From contig OZ037873.1 of assembly GCA_964035575.1 (NCBI GenBank), positions 1,054,001 through 1,118,000 on the forward strand: a stretch of 64,000 nucleotides of DNA. The letters run 5' to 3'. The DNA is from Rhynchopus sp. YZ270_cl-10. Lineage: Eukaryota > Euglenozoa > Diplonemea > Diplonemida > Diplonemidae. The translations under genes and the position numbers were made by a program. The notes below the pieces were generated by a model, which saw only the letters and a program-made list of their open reading frames with translations, had not been told where the DNA came from and ran no database searches. Below are positions 53,898 through 64,000 of this stretch, in pieces. Position 1 is the stretch's first letter; the number at the start of each line of letters is the position of its first letter.

Positions 53898-54913
53898 CAA
53901 AAAAACCCATAAAAACCCGCATAAAAACCCATCGAAAAAACCCACCTTGCATCACTGCTCCCTCCCCTCCCTCCCATTTTTATTGTTTTTTAGTCATTTC
54001 ACATTTTGCACATTCCAGTTGCCTGCTTTCGATTTACCCATAATCTATTCTTTTTGCTTTTATTGATCGGTGCATCAATCCCTCAATCTGTCAGTAGGCT
54101 CTTTGATCACTGATCTCAAGGGAGAGCAATGCCCTGATTGGAGTGACAAGAACACCTAGAAAACCTGGTTGCTCCTGCCAGAAAATTCTACACTTCATTG
54201 TTTGATAGGTTTGGATTCACCTTTTGTTTTGAGTACCAAAAAGTCCTCAATAAACTCCGCAAATAATATACGGGTTAGCCTGAACCCGCACACACGGGCT
54301 CAGATTTTTCAGGTGATAACCTCAATCTCAAACACAATGAAGGTCGTACGCAGATTTGTTGGTACGCTAATGCTGGGGAATCTGAGCCAGTTTTTATTTT
54401 TTTTTTTTTGGCATTCCCTCAAACATTTGGTGCTGCCCTAAACCTGACACGAGAATAAACGCAGTAAGAGGATTTTTGGTACCCCCCTCGTTTGCAGTCA
54501 AGGCTCCGGTTGGTTGTTTTTTTTTTGTTTTTTAAGACAAACATTGTCAACGAGGAAACTTTCTCAAAGAGGTTTTTGTTCCCCTCATTTTTTTTTTTTA
54601 AAGTTTCTGGTGCCGTATGTACACGACAGTGGTGTTGGTTGTCCTCATTAAGTATCACTCCTTCGGGTTGCGGTCTTTGTGAGGCGTGTGTATCTCAGAT
54701 TAGTTTACGTAGGGTGTGCACCTGACATAGCGACCTTTAACTACCCATCTTGAAACACGGACCAAGGAGTCTAACTCGTGTGCAAGGACGACAGGACGTT
54801 CATGCTCATTTCAATTCAATTTTTTTTTATTGGTCAAACGCAGTTGGCAGCGGAAATGCTACGGTCGCTCTAACTGTTTTCACCCTCACTTGTGCTCCTC
54901 CCTTCTCACACAT

Positions 54914-54929
54914 CAGTTTCTGTACTTCA
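54914..54929 (+). other. Isolated SL-like 16-mer
   Basis: CAGTTTCTGTACTTCA matches 16 consecutive bases of the SL at 45618-45633, then diverges (GGTGG instead of TTG). A chance match of this length in 64 kb is very unlikely. It could be an eroded SL relic from another retrocopy. Confidence 0.5.
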
Positions 54930-55013
54930 GGTGGAAGCGTACAACTAACAAACTCTCCCCCTATTTCGTTTCCCGTTTTTCCTGTGTGGGCGAAGATAGT
55001 TATTGACACCGTA

Positions 55014-55249
55014 CACGACGGTGAAGTAAATGACATGTGAAGAGCAGTGACATGTAAAATGAAATGTACTCACATGTCATTTTACATGTAGGTTGACCTT
55101 TTTGCGGTCAATATACGTTACCGCACATGTCAATTTGCATGTGGCACATGTCATTTTACATGTAAAATGGAATGTGTTTTACATGTAAAAAAATTTACAT
55201 GTAAACCCATGTCAAAAGCACATGTCATGTCATTTACTTCACCGTCGTG
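55014..55249. mobile_element. MITE, CACGACG family, TA-flanked
   Basis: The ends CACGACGGTGAAGTAAATGA and its inverted copy lie between TA dinucleotides. The interior is full of ACATGTAAA/TTTACATGT palindromes. It is a longer relative of 44203-44364. Confidence 0.85.
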
Positions 55250-55819
55250 TAGTATTTCCTTTGCCCTCACCCCCCCTCGGGTACTTTCCACAATCAGAAT
55301 CGTCTCTCATTTGTCAGGGAAATCACCTCACAAGGGGATGGGGGGAAGTCCCGCAATTACACCGGGGCAGTTGATACAAAAAGAAATATTTTTTTTTGTC
55401 GTTAAGTTGACTAGCAAAGGCTTTCTTGTCTTCCTTTCTCAACTTTTTCAGCATTTTTTTTTTGTCAACACTTCCACAATGTCTATTTCTTTCTTCATAT
55501 AGATGAATGTGCAAAGTGAGTCACATTCATCTCTTCTTTGTGTTTCTTTTTGATATATATATATTTTTTTTTTGTGTGCACTGTTTCGTTTCCCTACCAA
55601 AAATGTGTCAACCTTCTTTTCTTGTAGTTGTTTGATGCGTTGACGCTTCCACACACACTATCTCTCACCTGTTGGGTGGTCGTGTTGCGGAGCATGGTTA
55701 GGCTTGAGTGAACGACGTGACACTTTCTGCAATGTGCGAAAAAAAAAAAATATAAAACTTTAGTACAAGGTACCCCGAATCTTCACACATAATATAGGTT
55801 TCGCGACATCTACCCACTA

Positions 55820-55942
55820 CAGGAGGACAGGAAGAAACCTGGCGATCAAAAAAAAATTGGCGACCAAATAATATTGGCAGATTTTGGGGATTTTCTTGCA
55901 ATTGGCGACTTTTTTGGTAGCCAAATATTACTTGTCCTACTG
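55820..55942. mobile_element. 123-bp MITE with CAGTAGGACA-type ends, TA-flanked
   Basis: The left end CAGGAGGACAGG and right end CTTGTCCTACTG are inverted, with TA on both sides. The inner GGCGA/GCCAA segments are partly repeated. The ends resemble Tc1/mariner relatives. Confidence 0.65.
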
Positions 55943-57208
55943 TATTGTGAAAGGGGATTACTGACGATGTCGACTCTTTTGAATACTACTGTATAATTCT
56001 TAAGACAGAAACAGGGTTAATGAGATTCGAAACCAAATCTACTGGAAAAGTTTCAATGTATGCACTGGAAACGCTCGGAAACAATTGTCTTATTTTTTTT
56101 GTCTTTTCTTTTCACATTTTTTTGCAACAAATATAAAGATTGGGTGTATCTTGTATAGATAGGGCGTTCCCATGGGGCCTGGCGAAGGCTGTTCACAACA
56201 ATTCGTGAAATTCGCAAGACAATTTTGACAAAAATGCACAAACATTCACGAATTCGCAAAAATTGCAAACGTTCACTGAAATGCACGTGTCATTATGTAC
56301 TTTCGTATTATAAAAAGTTTCGCGTGCATTTTCGAATTTTTGTAAATTCTCTTTTGTCTTTTGTGAATTTTTGCGAATTTCCGCGGATTTTGGTGAATTC
56401 TCAATTTTTTTTTTCCGAAGAAAAAAATTCCAGACTCATGGGAATGCACTAATAGAATATCCTTGTGTACTTTCTCTTCTTTGATTTGAAAGTATACAGA
56501 TACTAATCTTTTATGTTGTGTGGTTTTAACTGCGAGATCTCTAGTTGTTTTTTTGTTTTTGTGAGATACCATATTATGATTCATTAGAAGCTGGCCCGCT
56601 TCGCTCTTATTTTTTGAAGCATGGGTTCCGTTTCACTATGTATTGTATCACTAAGTCACGCTGAGGATCAGCGCACCAATATTTTTTTTTTGTACTTTTC
56701 TTTTTACACGGTGGCGTCGTAAAGACAATATGTGACGGGCGACGGGGTCAAAAAACGGGGTGAAATTACGTCGTTATGACCCCTATCATCCTTACGAAGA
56801 ACAACGTGTACAGCAAAAGCCAAAGGATCTGCGATATAAGAATTTCGAAGATCGTAAAAAAACTCCCCCCCCCATCACGTCATTCGTTTTGAGACGTCCT
56901 CCCATCTTTTTTTTGCTTCTTTCCACGTTCCTTTTCTGGGTTTTTCTCAAACCAAACAAGAGTGGACCCTGTAATTTCTTTCCCCTATTATTTCTTTCAC
57001 TGTTAATGACTTCTCGAGTCCGCATTGCACTTCGCGGGTAGCCCCAAGGGAAGACACCCTCCAGAAGCCAGCTAGAGAATGCTGCTCCCCTCCCACCCCC
57101 CACCCCCCTCTACACTGTCCGCGTAGATCACCTCACTACGTAAGAAGTCATCTGATGTTACAACGCAAGTCGCTCCCCAATTTCGACCCTTCCCTCTTTC
57201 ATATTTAT

Positions 57209-57563
57209 CAGATGTAAACCACGAAATGGATTGGAGCACTGCGTACAGCCGGTCATTGTACCAAAGGTACACTGTTCATGAGGGGGGCTTTTGTATTTCA
57301 AGTCAACCTTTTTTTTTTCCAGATGTATGCACCAAGTGTATCGTCTCATCTTTCTTCCTTCCCTCTTAAGCAACGAAAGACTTAAGTTCATCTTTACACC
57401 AATTTCCCCTCACTCCCTTTTTTTCAGCGCCGAGTCTAGGGACAACTGTGCGTTTTTCTTTTTCATTTTCATTTTTTTTTATTTTCCAGATGTAAATCAG
57501 TGATGATCACGAAATGGATTGGGTTTGCGAGGTACACTGTCAACGAGAGGGCTTTTGTATTTA
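57209..57563 (+). repeat. Two SINE-like repeats in tandem, second split by a transposon
   Basis: Copy 1 (57209-57307) starts CAGATGTAAACCACGAAATG and ends TTGTATTTCAAGTCAACC before TTTTCCAG. Copy 2 starts at 57487, also after TTTTCCAG, and is cut within TTGTATTTAA; its missing AGTC continues after the piggyBac element at 58977. A GACTTAAGTTCATC hairpin relic lies between them (57365-57395). Confidence 0.7.
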
Positions 57564-57564
57564 A

Positions 57565-58972
57565 CCCTTTACGGACCACGACCGATTTTTTCGATTTGCT
57601 AGGATCTTCTCTCCCGTAGGTAAAATGTGATCTGATGCATATTTTTGATCGTACCTGGCCGCAATTGAAAGATTTTGAGCAGATCTTTCAAATGGAGCAG
57701 AAATCGAAATAAAATGAGAAAAATGGAAAATGGAAAATTGAGGAGAGCTGATATTTTTTTCTGAAAATTTTGAAGAAAAAAATTATTCCGGCTGCGCACC
57801 TGTTTTTTTCGGTTTTCGAAAATGGCTTTATTTGAAAGATCGGTTCAAAATCTTTCAAAAGAAAAAAAAATCGATCAAAAAGTCCTAGTAGATAATGTCT
57901 CACTGCATGGAGAGAAGGTACCAACCAACTACATATACCGTAATTGTACAGAGGTTGGACAGTACAAAAGTTGGGGCTTTTGGGACTTTTGGCCAACTTG
58001 GCATGGTGCTGAACAAAGGTGAACGCCGCATCCCACGCACATGTAATCTGTTTTCAGACGCCTGTTTCCCAAGCAAGAAGAAGTTGTCGACCAACACCCT
58101 CCTGCCAGTGTCTCTGTACCTTGACCGTGTTGATATAGATTTTGTACCCCTCCCTGTGGCTTTCCGTACCCTCCCGCCGAAATTTCGAAGGGACCCTCCG
58201 AAAAAAAATTTTTTGGTCGCGAAAATCGGTCCAAAAACGGTCTAGATTGCCCCATGCGTGGCATTCCGGGCAATTTGAGGGCAATTTGGCGTGCAAGAGC
58301 CATGTGTGGGGCACCATGTGCCCCCATGCTGCACCCCTTATACAGGGTTTTTACAGGCAAAAAATGAAAAACGACAGTCGGGCACAAAAAGCCACGGATC
58401 GGGGCACAAAGTTACATCCCACCCTCCCTTGGCCCTCGGGACTCCTTTCGGGAGGTCAGGGCTTCCCTCGGGCCTTCGGCCCTCGGGGAGCCCTGACCTC
58501 CCTCAAGGGTCCCTCGGGCTTTGGCGGGAGGGAGGGAAATAACCATTCTGTACAATGTTCCTCAAAAGACAAAATGCAATAAATACACGGAGAAGAGGCA
58601 CATCCAGTTCAGGGTCAGGAACTGCAACTACGCGTGTTACTTTGCCCAGTCGCGGGTATTTTCCATTATTTTAGTTTCGTTCTGAAGACCGTACAAAATG
58701 GTTCCCTGCACACCAAAGTTTGAATCCTCTGATGACTCAAGCGCGTCAGAATGGTACATTATTCCCCAAAAATGACCCAAAATACCCTATTATGTGATAA
58801 TGCCGGGTGTGGATGAGAGGGGATGAGAGCGTCAAAAAAAATCGAATCTTGCGTCTTTTGAAAGATTTCGCACAAAATCTTCTCATTTAAAAAAAAAATC
58901 TTCAAAAAGTCCTAGTGGAAGCCAATTTAGGTGGTTGCGTGGACATATATGTCCCCTCTGGTCCTTAAAGGG
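57565..58972. mobile_element. piggyBac-superfamily relic with TTAA duplication
   Basis: The ends CCCTTTACGGACC and GGTCCTTAAAGGG are inverted and flanked by TTAA (57561-57564, 58973-58976), the hallmark of piggyBac. On the minus strand, around 58030-57930, the translation contains DYMCVGCGVHLCSAPCQVG, which fits the Cys-rich C-terminal domain of piggyBac transposases. The rest of the transposase is not readable in one frame, so the element is dead or non-autonomous. Length is 1408 bp, shorter than an autonomous copy. Confidence 0.85.
57929..58100 (-). pseudogene. piggyBac transposase C-terminal Cys-rich fragment
   Basis: The fragment reads GNRRLKTDYMCVGCGVHLC then SAPCQVG, with the C-x2-C...C-x3-C spacing of the piggyBac C-terminal zinc-binding motif. 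It ends near the left TIR of the element, as expected for a transposase transcribed from the minus strand. Confidence 0.7.
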
Positions 58973-58976
58973 TTAA

Positions 58977-60210
58977 AGTCTAATTATTGTATTTGGGATA
59001 TTTTTTCTTTTTTTTTTGTCAGATGTTCGAAGCGAAGTGTTAAATTTTTCAAAAAAAAAATCTATACCTTTGAAATTCATTAGCCTTCAGGCGACGTTGT
59101 TACAGAACCCGTCCTCGGACAGGTGATTGTCGAAGCTACACAAAAAAAAAAGGCTACTTCTTGTCTCTTACTCACTCAACCAATATTTTTTTCAGATGTT
59201 CGAGAGGTTCGTTGATCTTACTACTTTTCCCCTTTGTTTTCCTTTTGGGATTCTTTCCACAAGGTTTTGTTCCAGAGTAAAAAAAAAAAAAACACTGGCG
59301 GGGGATGTAGCGTGGCAATGTGGTCATCTTTTATGGCCTTTTGCGAAGTGGAGAGAGGAGGAGACGCTAGAGGGATCACTAATCTTGTTGTTTTTATTTT
59401 TTGTTTTTTGTTTCCAGAGGACAGATGAGAATAATCGTTGATGTCCGGTGAACGACATGAGATTTTCCGCTCACAAAAGCAGTGCGTTAAACAATTTATC
59501 TTTCAAATTTCCTATGTTTCTTGACAAAGCACAATGAGAGGCTTAGGTTCATCTTCTAAACCTTTCTTTTCAAGTGGTACATTGCTTCTTAAGATGGATC
59601 TGCCCGTTATGGAGCAATGCGCCTATGAGAGAAGCTTAGACACTACAATTTTTTTTTTTTGAACTAAAGAAATAAGAGTAAATAATAGGGGGGGTTTCAG
59701 ATGCATTTAAAAACATAGCTGTTTTTATTGACAAATTCACACAGTTTTTGTCTATTCGTTTTTCCCGCAAAAAGAAAGAAAAGAAAAGAAAAAAAAAGAA
59801 CGCGGCTACCAAAATCAATGCTGCGTAGTCAGCGTCACGCCTACCTAGGTAGGTTACAGTGAAAAAAAGAAGGAAAAAAAAAAAACATAAATCTCCGTTT
59901 TTCCGAAAGAAAACAGTTAAAGTGCAAGGCCCTAATCCCACCAATGATGGGTGCATGAGGCGATTTTTGTGTTTGAAATGAAAATAACGAAAAATAACAA
60001 AAAAAAAAAAGGGTGGGGTTTTTGAGTGACACATTTTGTTTTCTTTTTTGACCTCCTTTTGTGTGCTTTCTCTTCCTTGAGTAGAAAGTGTATAAAACCT
60101 TTTTTGAAACTTTTTCATTCTTTCCAAGCTGAGAATACTATCTCTTCGCTTTGAATGGAAAGTACATGAAATTGATGTTTCTTTTTTTTTTTTTTCCTTA
60201 CACGTAGTGT
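58977..60210. other. Intergenic region with hairpin repeats
   Basis: It holds two TTTTTCAGATGTTCGA starts (59012 and 59194), a CCTCGGACAGGTGATTGTCGA repeat (59104-59142, related to 13389-13429), a GCTTAG-type hairpin (59522-59554) and two CTTTC/GAAAG hairpins near 60070-60175. No gene is supported. Confidence 0.55.
59522..59554 (+). repeat. Hairpin repeat, GCTTAG-stem type
   Basis: TGACAAAGCACAATGAGAG is followed by GCTTAGGTTCATCTTC. The loop is one to three bases longer than usual but keeps GAGAG. Confidence 0.65.
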
Positions 60211-60490
60211 CACGGATCGGAAAAGTACTTTGCCCAAAAGTAAAGTACTTTTCCAAAAAAAAAAGTACTTGAAGAAAAAAAAGTACTTTTTTTTTTTCTG
60301 TGCAAAAATTGTACGGAGGAAAAAAAAAAAAAGTACTTTTTTTTTTCCCGTCAAAAATTGTACGGAGAAAAAAAATAAAAAGTACTTTTTTTTTTCCAGT
60401 GTTCTAAATTTTTTGTACAGAAAAAAAAAAAGTACTTTTTATTTTTTCTCTCCGTACAATTTTTGATGGAAAAATAAAAAGTACTTTATA

Positions 60491-61835
60491 CATAGCGCTC
60501 TAATTAGACTCCAACTAGATAATTAGAGTCGGCAGTTAGAGTATAATTAGAGTCTTTAAAACTCTAACTGAACTCTAATACTCTAACTGGACTCTAATTA
60601 GACTCTAATTAGAGTCTTATAATAGGGTCAATAAGAGGGGCACATCAACCAATGCTATAGCCATAAACCCAGGGAGCATAGCCAGTGCAAGAAATTCGAT
60701 TTTGTAATCCAGAACGTCTGTTTTCTGCTTGCAGAGGACTAGATACAAGAAAATATTGTTTGTTCCCCCAGAAAACCAGTGCACAATTCACACTGGTCTT
60801 GTTGCCTTTTTAGCACAGGAATTTTGGCCCAGGGCATGATCACTTGAAGCATGGCACTTTAGTGTGCATGGGGTAGGGTGTTGTTTGTTATGAATTCTCT
60901 TTGTTATAACATCTAAGTCAATCGCGGGTGGTGGTTTAGCGCGAGGCTTGGATCTCTCCTGGGTTCATAAGTAGTTATTTCTGCGGATGAAATGAACGTA
61001 TACTCATAGATTTCCCGTCGACACAACCTTTGATACTGGGATTATCCCCTTCGACCCCTTAGTGGTAGTTAAACTCGATTGACATTTACATTCCTAGAGA
61101 TGAAAGAACAAGACAACACTTCTGTACCCGCGCATCAAAATTGTGGAAAACTTTGCACCCCAAACACCCTCAACAACGCCCGCCAAAAGGCGCCCCTTGT
61201 TACTGGGAGTTGGTTCTCATGTTTGTTACCTGCACAGCAGGAATTCCTCTGAGTCCAACGCTGTTTGGCCTGTCTGCGGCATTGCACCCGAAGGTGCACG
61301 AAGAGTTTTTGCGGTGTCGCATTCCCTCATGTGTGGGTCACTCACACTTGAGGGCATGTGCCACTGCGGGTCCGGGTACCCATAGCTGAGAATAAGCCGG
61401 GTCCCGAGTCCCGGGTACTAGGTACAGTAGGACTTGGACTAGGCCCCCACCCTCCCGCGACCGGGTCCCCGACCCGCTTTCAGGCGGACCCACAGCGCCT
61501 TCACATAGTTGTGTCCCAGTCCGGCTGAGAATAACCGGGTCCCGGGTCCCCAAGTCTTATTCTCAGCTATGTGGGCACCTGGACACCTGGGTCCTACAGA
61601 GGAACCTTAGGGGAACCGGTTCCTTAAGGCGTTTGCACCTACAAGAAGCCTGTTGTTTTACTCTAATTAGACTATAATTAGAGTGTAGTTAGAGTCTAAT
61701 TATGCTCTAACTGCGCTCTAATTATAGTCTAATTGAAGAAAAGCGACTCTAATTATACTCTAACTGGACTCTAACTGACTTGACCCAAAATCCCAGACTC
61801 TAATTATACCCTAACACTCTAATTGGAGCGCTATG
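60491..61835. mobile_element. 1.35-kb nested TIR element, CTCTAATTAGA-rich
   Basis: The ends CATAGCGCTCTAATTAGA and CTAATTGGAGCGCTATG are inverted, with TATA on both sides (60487-60490, 61836-61839). Subterminal blocks of ACTCTAATTAGAGT palindromes lie on both sides. The interior (60652-61330) is shared with the element at 21964-25614. It interrupts the AAGTACTTTT-rich host element. Confidence 0.8.
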
Positions 61836-61961
61836 TATAGTACTTTTTTTTTTTTTTCAAGTACTTTTTTTTTTCCTGTACAATTTTGATGAAAAAAAAA
61901 AAAGTACTTTTTTTTTTCGAAAAGTGAAAAAGTACTTTTTTTGACCAAAAATAACTATTTA

Positions 61962-62123
61962 TTCAACGCCTTTTAGCGTGGTTTTTTTTTGCGATAACTT
62001 CACGCATTTTTTTCCCAGGCGAGTGGTAGTTAATTTGCCGAGCGAAGCGAGGCAAATTGAATCCACGAGCCTGGGAAAAAAATAAGTGAAGTATCGCAAA
62101 AAAATTCGCTAAAAGGCGTTGAA
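61962..62123. mobile_element. Nested palindromic MITE, TA-flanked
   Basis: Arms starting TTCAACGCCTTTTAGCG are inverted over more than 60 bp around a GAGCGAAGCGAGGC centre. TA lies at both ends. Confidence 0.85.
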
Positions 62124-62145
62124 TACGTAATTTTATTTCACGTTA

Positions 62146-63216
62146 AATAAAGTATACGAAAGGATTTGGCACTTTTAGCGTGACTCATTTATTGTGCAAT
62201 AACTAACGAGTATGTGTCCCTCCGGGTAGCCCTCATTACCCTCCTGCCAACGCTACCGGGAATCGTACGTAGCCTACACCGCGTGTACGCATAGCGCGTA
62301 GCGTGTGGTCGGGTTCGAAAAGCTGCCTCAACGGTACACAAAGCTACATCCCGACCTCTTGCCACCCTCAGTGTCCCGACACCTCGGGTTCTAGCGGGAG
62401 GTCGGGAAATGGCTGTCGTGCAAGAGCGAGACATTCAGAAGATCCCCGCCCACCACAGAATATCATGCCAGCCACCACCTTCCTCACAATGAAGTAAAGG
62501 GGGTGGTGTGTCCTTCGCCTTCATAGGTAATGAAGGAGTCGATTTCTTGTTTCGTGAGTGCAGAGTGCGTTGGACTGTCGTGTCGGTAGCCGTCTGATGT
62601 TGCTTCAAGAGACACACGAGCCTCGGAAACTGGTCTGGTTGCACCCCATACTTGCTCGCCAATATGCTGTTCAGCTTACTGAACGCTGTCCATTACGACG
62701 ACAATTTGCACGTGAGATCGTCACGGAGATACACTATGTACGAAACGAAGTCGGCTTCCGTGGGCATACCGTCAGGCTTGCCAATGAATTCCTTAAACAG
62801 CGGTCCCATTCACGGACGTACGGTGTCGACAATGCCAGTCCTTCAGCAAAACCACTGTGGTGCTTGTACATCTCCTGTCGGAGGACCGTTTGCGTCTTAC
62901 ATCCTTCAGCATGTTGCATGTGTCAAAAAAAAAAATGGGAAAAGGGCAAAAAAAATTCGAAATTTTCAATTTTTAGGCGGGTGGTGGTGCAGGATGTGCC
63001 AAAATTTAGCGTGAAGTTATCGCCAAAAAAAACCCCTGTTTTAGCGTGAAAAAAACAAAAATAAAATCACGCTCTGAAGGAATTGCAGTGAAAAAAAGTG
63101 AAAACGCGTGAAATAAAGTTCAATTAGCGTGGTTTTTATTTGCGAAAAAAACACGGCGTGAAATTATCATTAAAAAGAATCACGCTAAAAGTGCCAAATC
63201 CTTCGTATACTTTATT
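62146..63216. mobile_element. 1.07-kb nested TIR element with 41-bp ends
   Basis: The left end AATAAAGTATACGAAAGGAT and the following TTTGGCACTTTTAGCGTGA are matched by an inverted right end at 63176-63216. TA flanks are consistent with the Tc1/mariner group. The interior carries decayed minus-strand coding sequence. Confidence 0.8.
62240..62830 (-). pseudogene. Decayed tyrosine-recombinase-like (Crypton-type) coding remnant
   Basis: On the minus strand one frame gives FKEFIGKPDGMPTEADFVSY, an in-frame stop, then WTAFSKLNSILASKYG and FPRLVCLLKQH. A second frame gives LTKQEIDSFITYEG and a third RKVVAGMIFCGGRGSSECLAL. This order (helical SAM-like core-binding segment, a K-x-L-T-x-x-E-I phrase, then an R-containing G-G-R-x-S-E segment) resembles the N-terminal half of Crypton-like tyrosine recombinases. 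The frame is broken in several places. The assignment rests on pattern memory only. Confidence 0.35.
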
Positions 63217-63266
63217 TAACTGTGGAATAAATATCACTTTTTAAAAAAGTACTTTTCCGAACCGTG

Positions 63267-64000
63267 TAGTGTTATTAGAAACTCGAGTAATAAAGCCAAC
63301 GTTTAATCGCCTGATACCGACTATTTTCTCCTCCCCTTTAAAAATCACTTGCGCCAAAAATTCAGATCTCATACACTGTTTTTGGCTGCGTTCAACGAAA
63401 ATAATCTTCCCCCCTTTTTCTAGTCGAGTAATCAAGATCAGTTGGCGACTGTAAGAGTCGAGTTTTTTTTTCAAGCTTTCGAACAGAAAGAAATTCGTTT
63501 TAGAAATATTTGTGATAGTTGTACAACAATGATTAGTTGACTCATCAGCAAAGAAAGGAGTCTCTTTATTACACTTTGGAGACGTCAAAATTTTGGGTAT
63601 TTTTTTTTCTCCTTGTAAAACACCGAGTCATATCCGGAAAAAAACAGATTCCAGGTAATTCCAGAAATTCCAGGTTTTTTTTCCAGATCTGGATTTTTTC
63701 TGGAATCGGACTTTTGTGAAGTTTTTGCCCTTTTACGGACGGCGGTGGACATAACCGCCTGATGTAGCTTCTGGACTTTTTTATCAAAATATTTTGAAAA
63801 ATCTTTCCAACGAAGGAAGTGTCGGTTTTATTTGGGTGACGCAAAACAACAGAGAGGTCATCATTACCAACAAAAAAAAAATGAAAAACTTTCTTCTCTT
63901 CTTTCCCTTTTCACATGAGTTGTGTCTCTGTTATCTCGCTTCTATCGAAGCGGCAAAAAAGGCAAAAAAAACAAAACAAAACAAAACAAAGGTGGCTGAG
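63267..64000. other. Right-edge intergenic region
   Basis: No gene is seen. Near 63655-63705 is an ATTCCAG/CTGGAAT-type short repeat. The window ends in AAAGGTGGCTGAG, probably the start of another GCTTAG-type hairpin cut by the edge. Confidence 0.5.

Larger units (their letters stand above)
44397..53957. mobile_element. hAT-like element interrupted by a LINE
   Basis: The ends CAGTGATGCA (44397-44406) and TGCATCACTG (53948-53957) are inverted, and both flanks carry CTCCCTCC, an 8-bp duplication as expected for hAT. The C-rich target lowers the weight of the TSD. Without the LINE, the element would be about 1.26 kb. Its DNA is rich in AAAAACCC-like repeats near both ends and shows no transposase, so it is non-autonomous. 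Confidence 0.55.
53958..57208. other. Intergenic region with MITEs and repeats
   Basis: It contains an isolated SL-like 16-mer (54914-54929), MITEs at 55014-55249 and 55820-55942, an AGATGAATGTG/CACATTCATCT hairpin (55502-55532), and a GAATTTTTGCGAATT-rich stretch near 56220-56410. No protein gene is seen. Confidence 0.6.
60211..63266. mobile_element. 3.06-kb TIR element with 6-bp TSD, host of nested insertions
   Basis: The ends CACGGATCGGAAAAGTACTT and AAGTACTTTTCCGAACCGTG are inverted and flanked by a perfect TAGTGT duplication (60205-60210, 63267-63272). AAAGTACTTTTT repeats fill the subterminal DNA. Its ends resemble those of 13965-15782 (CA-pyrimidine-GGAT...AAAGTACTT). Most of the interior is later insertions listed separately. 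Confidence 0.85.

Noticed and set aside
53896-53945. AAAAACCC repeats as a telomeric tract
   Set aside because: Spacing is irregular and GGGTTTT runs do not extend; they look like subterminal repeats of the surrounding element.

Overview
The window looks like nuclear DNA of a euglenozoan protist, most likely a diplonemid. The key evidence is a spliced-leader (SL) sequence at 45599-45636: its 3' end, CAGTTTCTGTACTTCATTG, differs by one base from the SL 3' end that I recall for kinetoplastids and diplonemids. Other support: all well-supported protein genes lie on the + strand, as in polycistronic euglenozoan arrays; starts are preceded by polypyrimidine-AG acceptors; a few genes also carry short cis-introns (61-67 nt, one of about 406 nt); and intergenic regions are long, T-rich and full of repeats, unlike compact trypanosomatid genomes. 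The species assignment is inference.

Genes, left to right: (1) the 3' part of a large membrane protein with Trp/Pro/Gly tandem repeats, seven membrane segments and a repeated cytoplasmic tail motif (2-3172); (2) a cold-shock/RRM/RS RNA-binding protein (17374-18180); (3) an NT-C2, coiled-coil, DIL-like protein (19405-21483); (4) a two-exon leucine-rich repeat protein resembling LRMDA/C10orf11 (29567-30284); (5) a short two-exon gene whose last exon duplicates that of gene 4 (32855-33095); (6) a three-exon receptor of 1608 aa with PA-like, Cache, LamG-like and degenerate class III cyclase domains (37256-42553); (7) one uninterrupted LINE reading frame of 2612 aa (45709-53547). A frameshifted, coding-like segment lies on the minus strand at 32199-32703.

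Most of the rest is mobile DNA. DNA transposon relics have clear terminal inverted repeats (TIRs) and in several cases target-site duplications (TSDs): two related AAGTACTT-rich elements with 6-bp TSDs (13965-15782, 60211-63266), the second with further elements nested in it; a 3.65-kb element holding a (TACTGGG)n array (21964-25614); a 1.4-kb element holding (TACTG)n and (TATACTGTG)n arrays (26626-28002); a foldback with arms of about 580 bp (34431-35630); a hAT-like element (44397-53957) into which the LINE inserted; and a piggyBac relic (57565-58972). Many 100-240 bp TA-flanked MITEs are scattered between them.

Two signals stand out. The LINE copy begins with a full SL followed directly by a 16-nt relic of an older SL, which implies at least two rounds of trans-splicing and retrotransposition. 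In addition, dozens of small hairpins of 30-60 nt, all on the + strand, share a constant loop (ACGAGAG or close) with stems that change by compensation from copy to copy. They fill the T-rich intergenic DNA and I do not recognise them.
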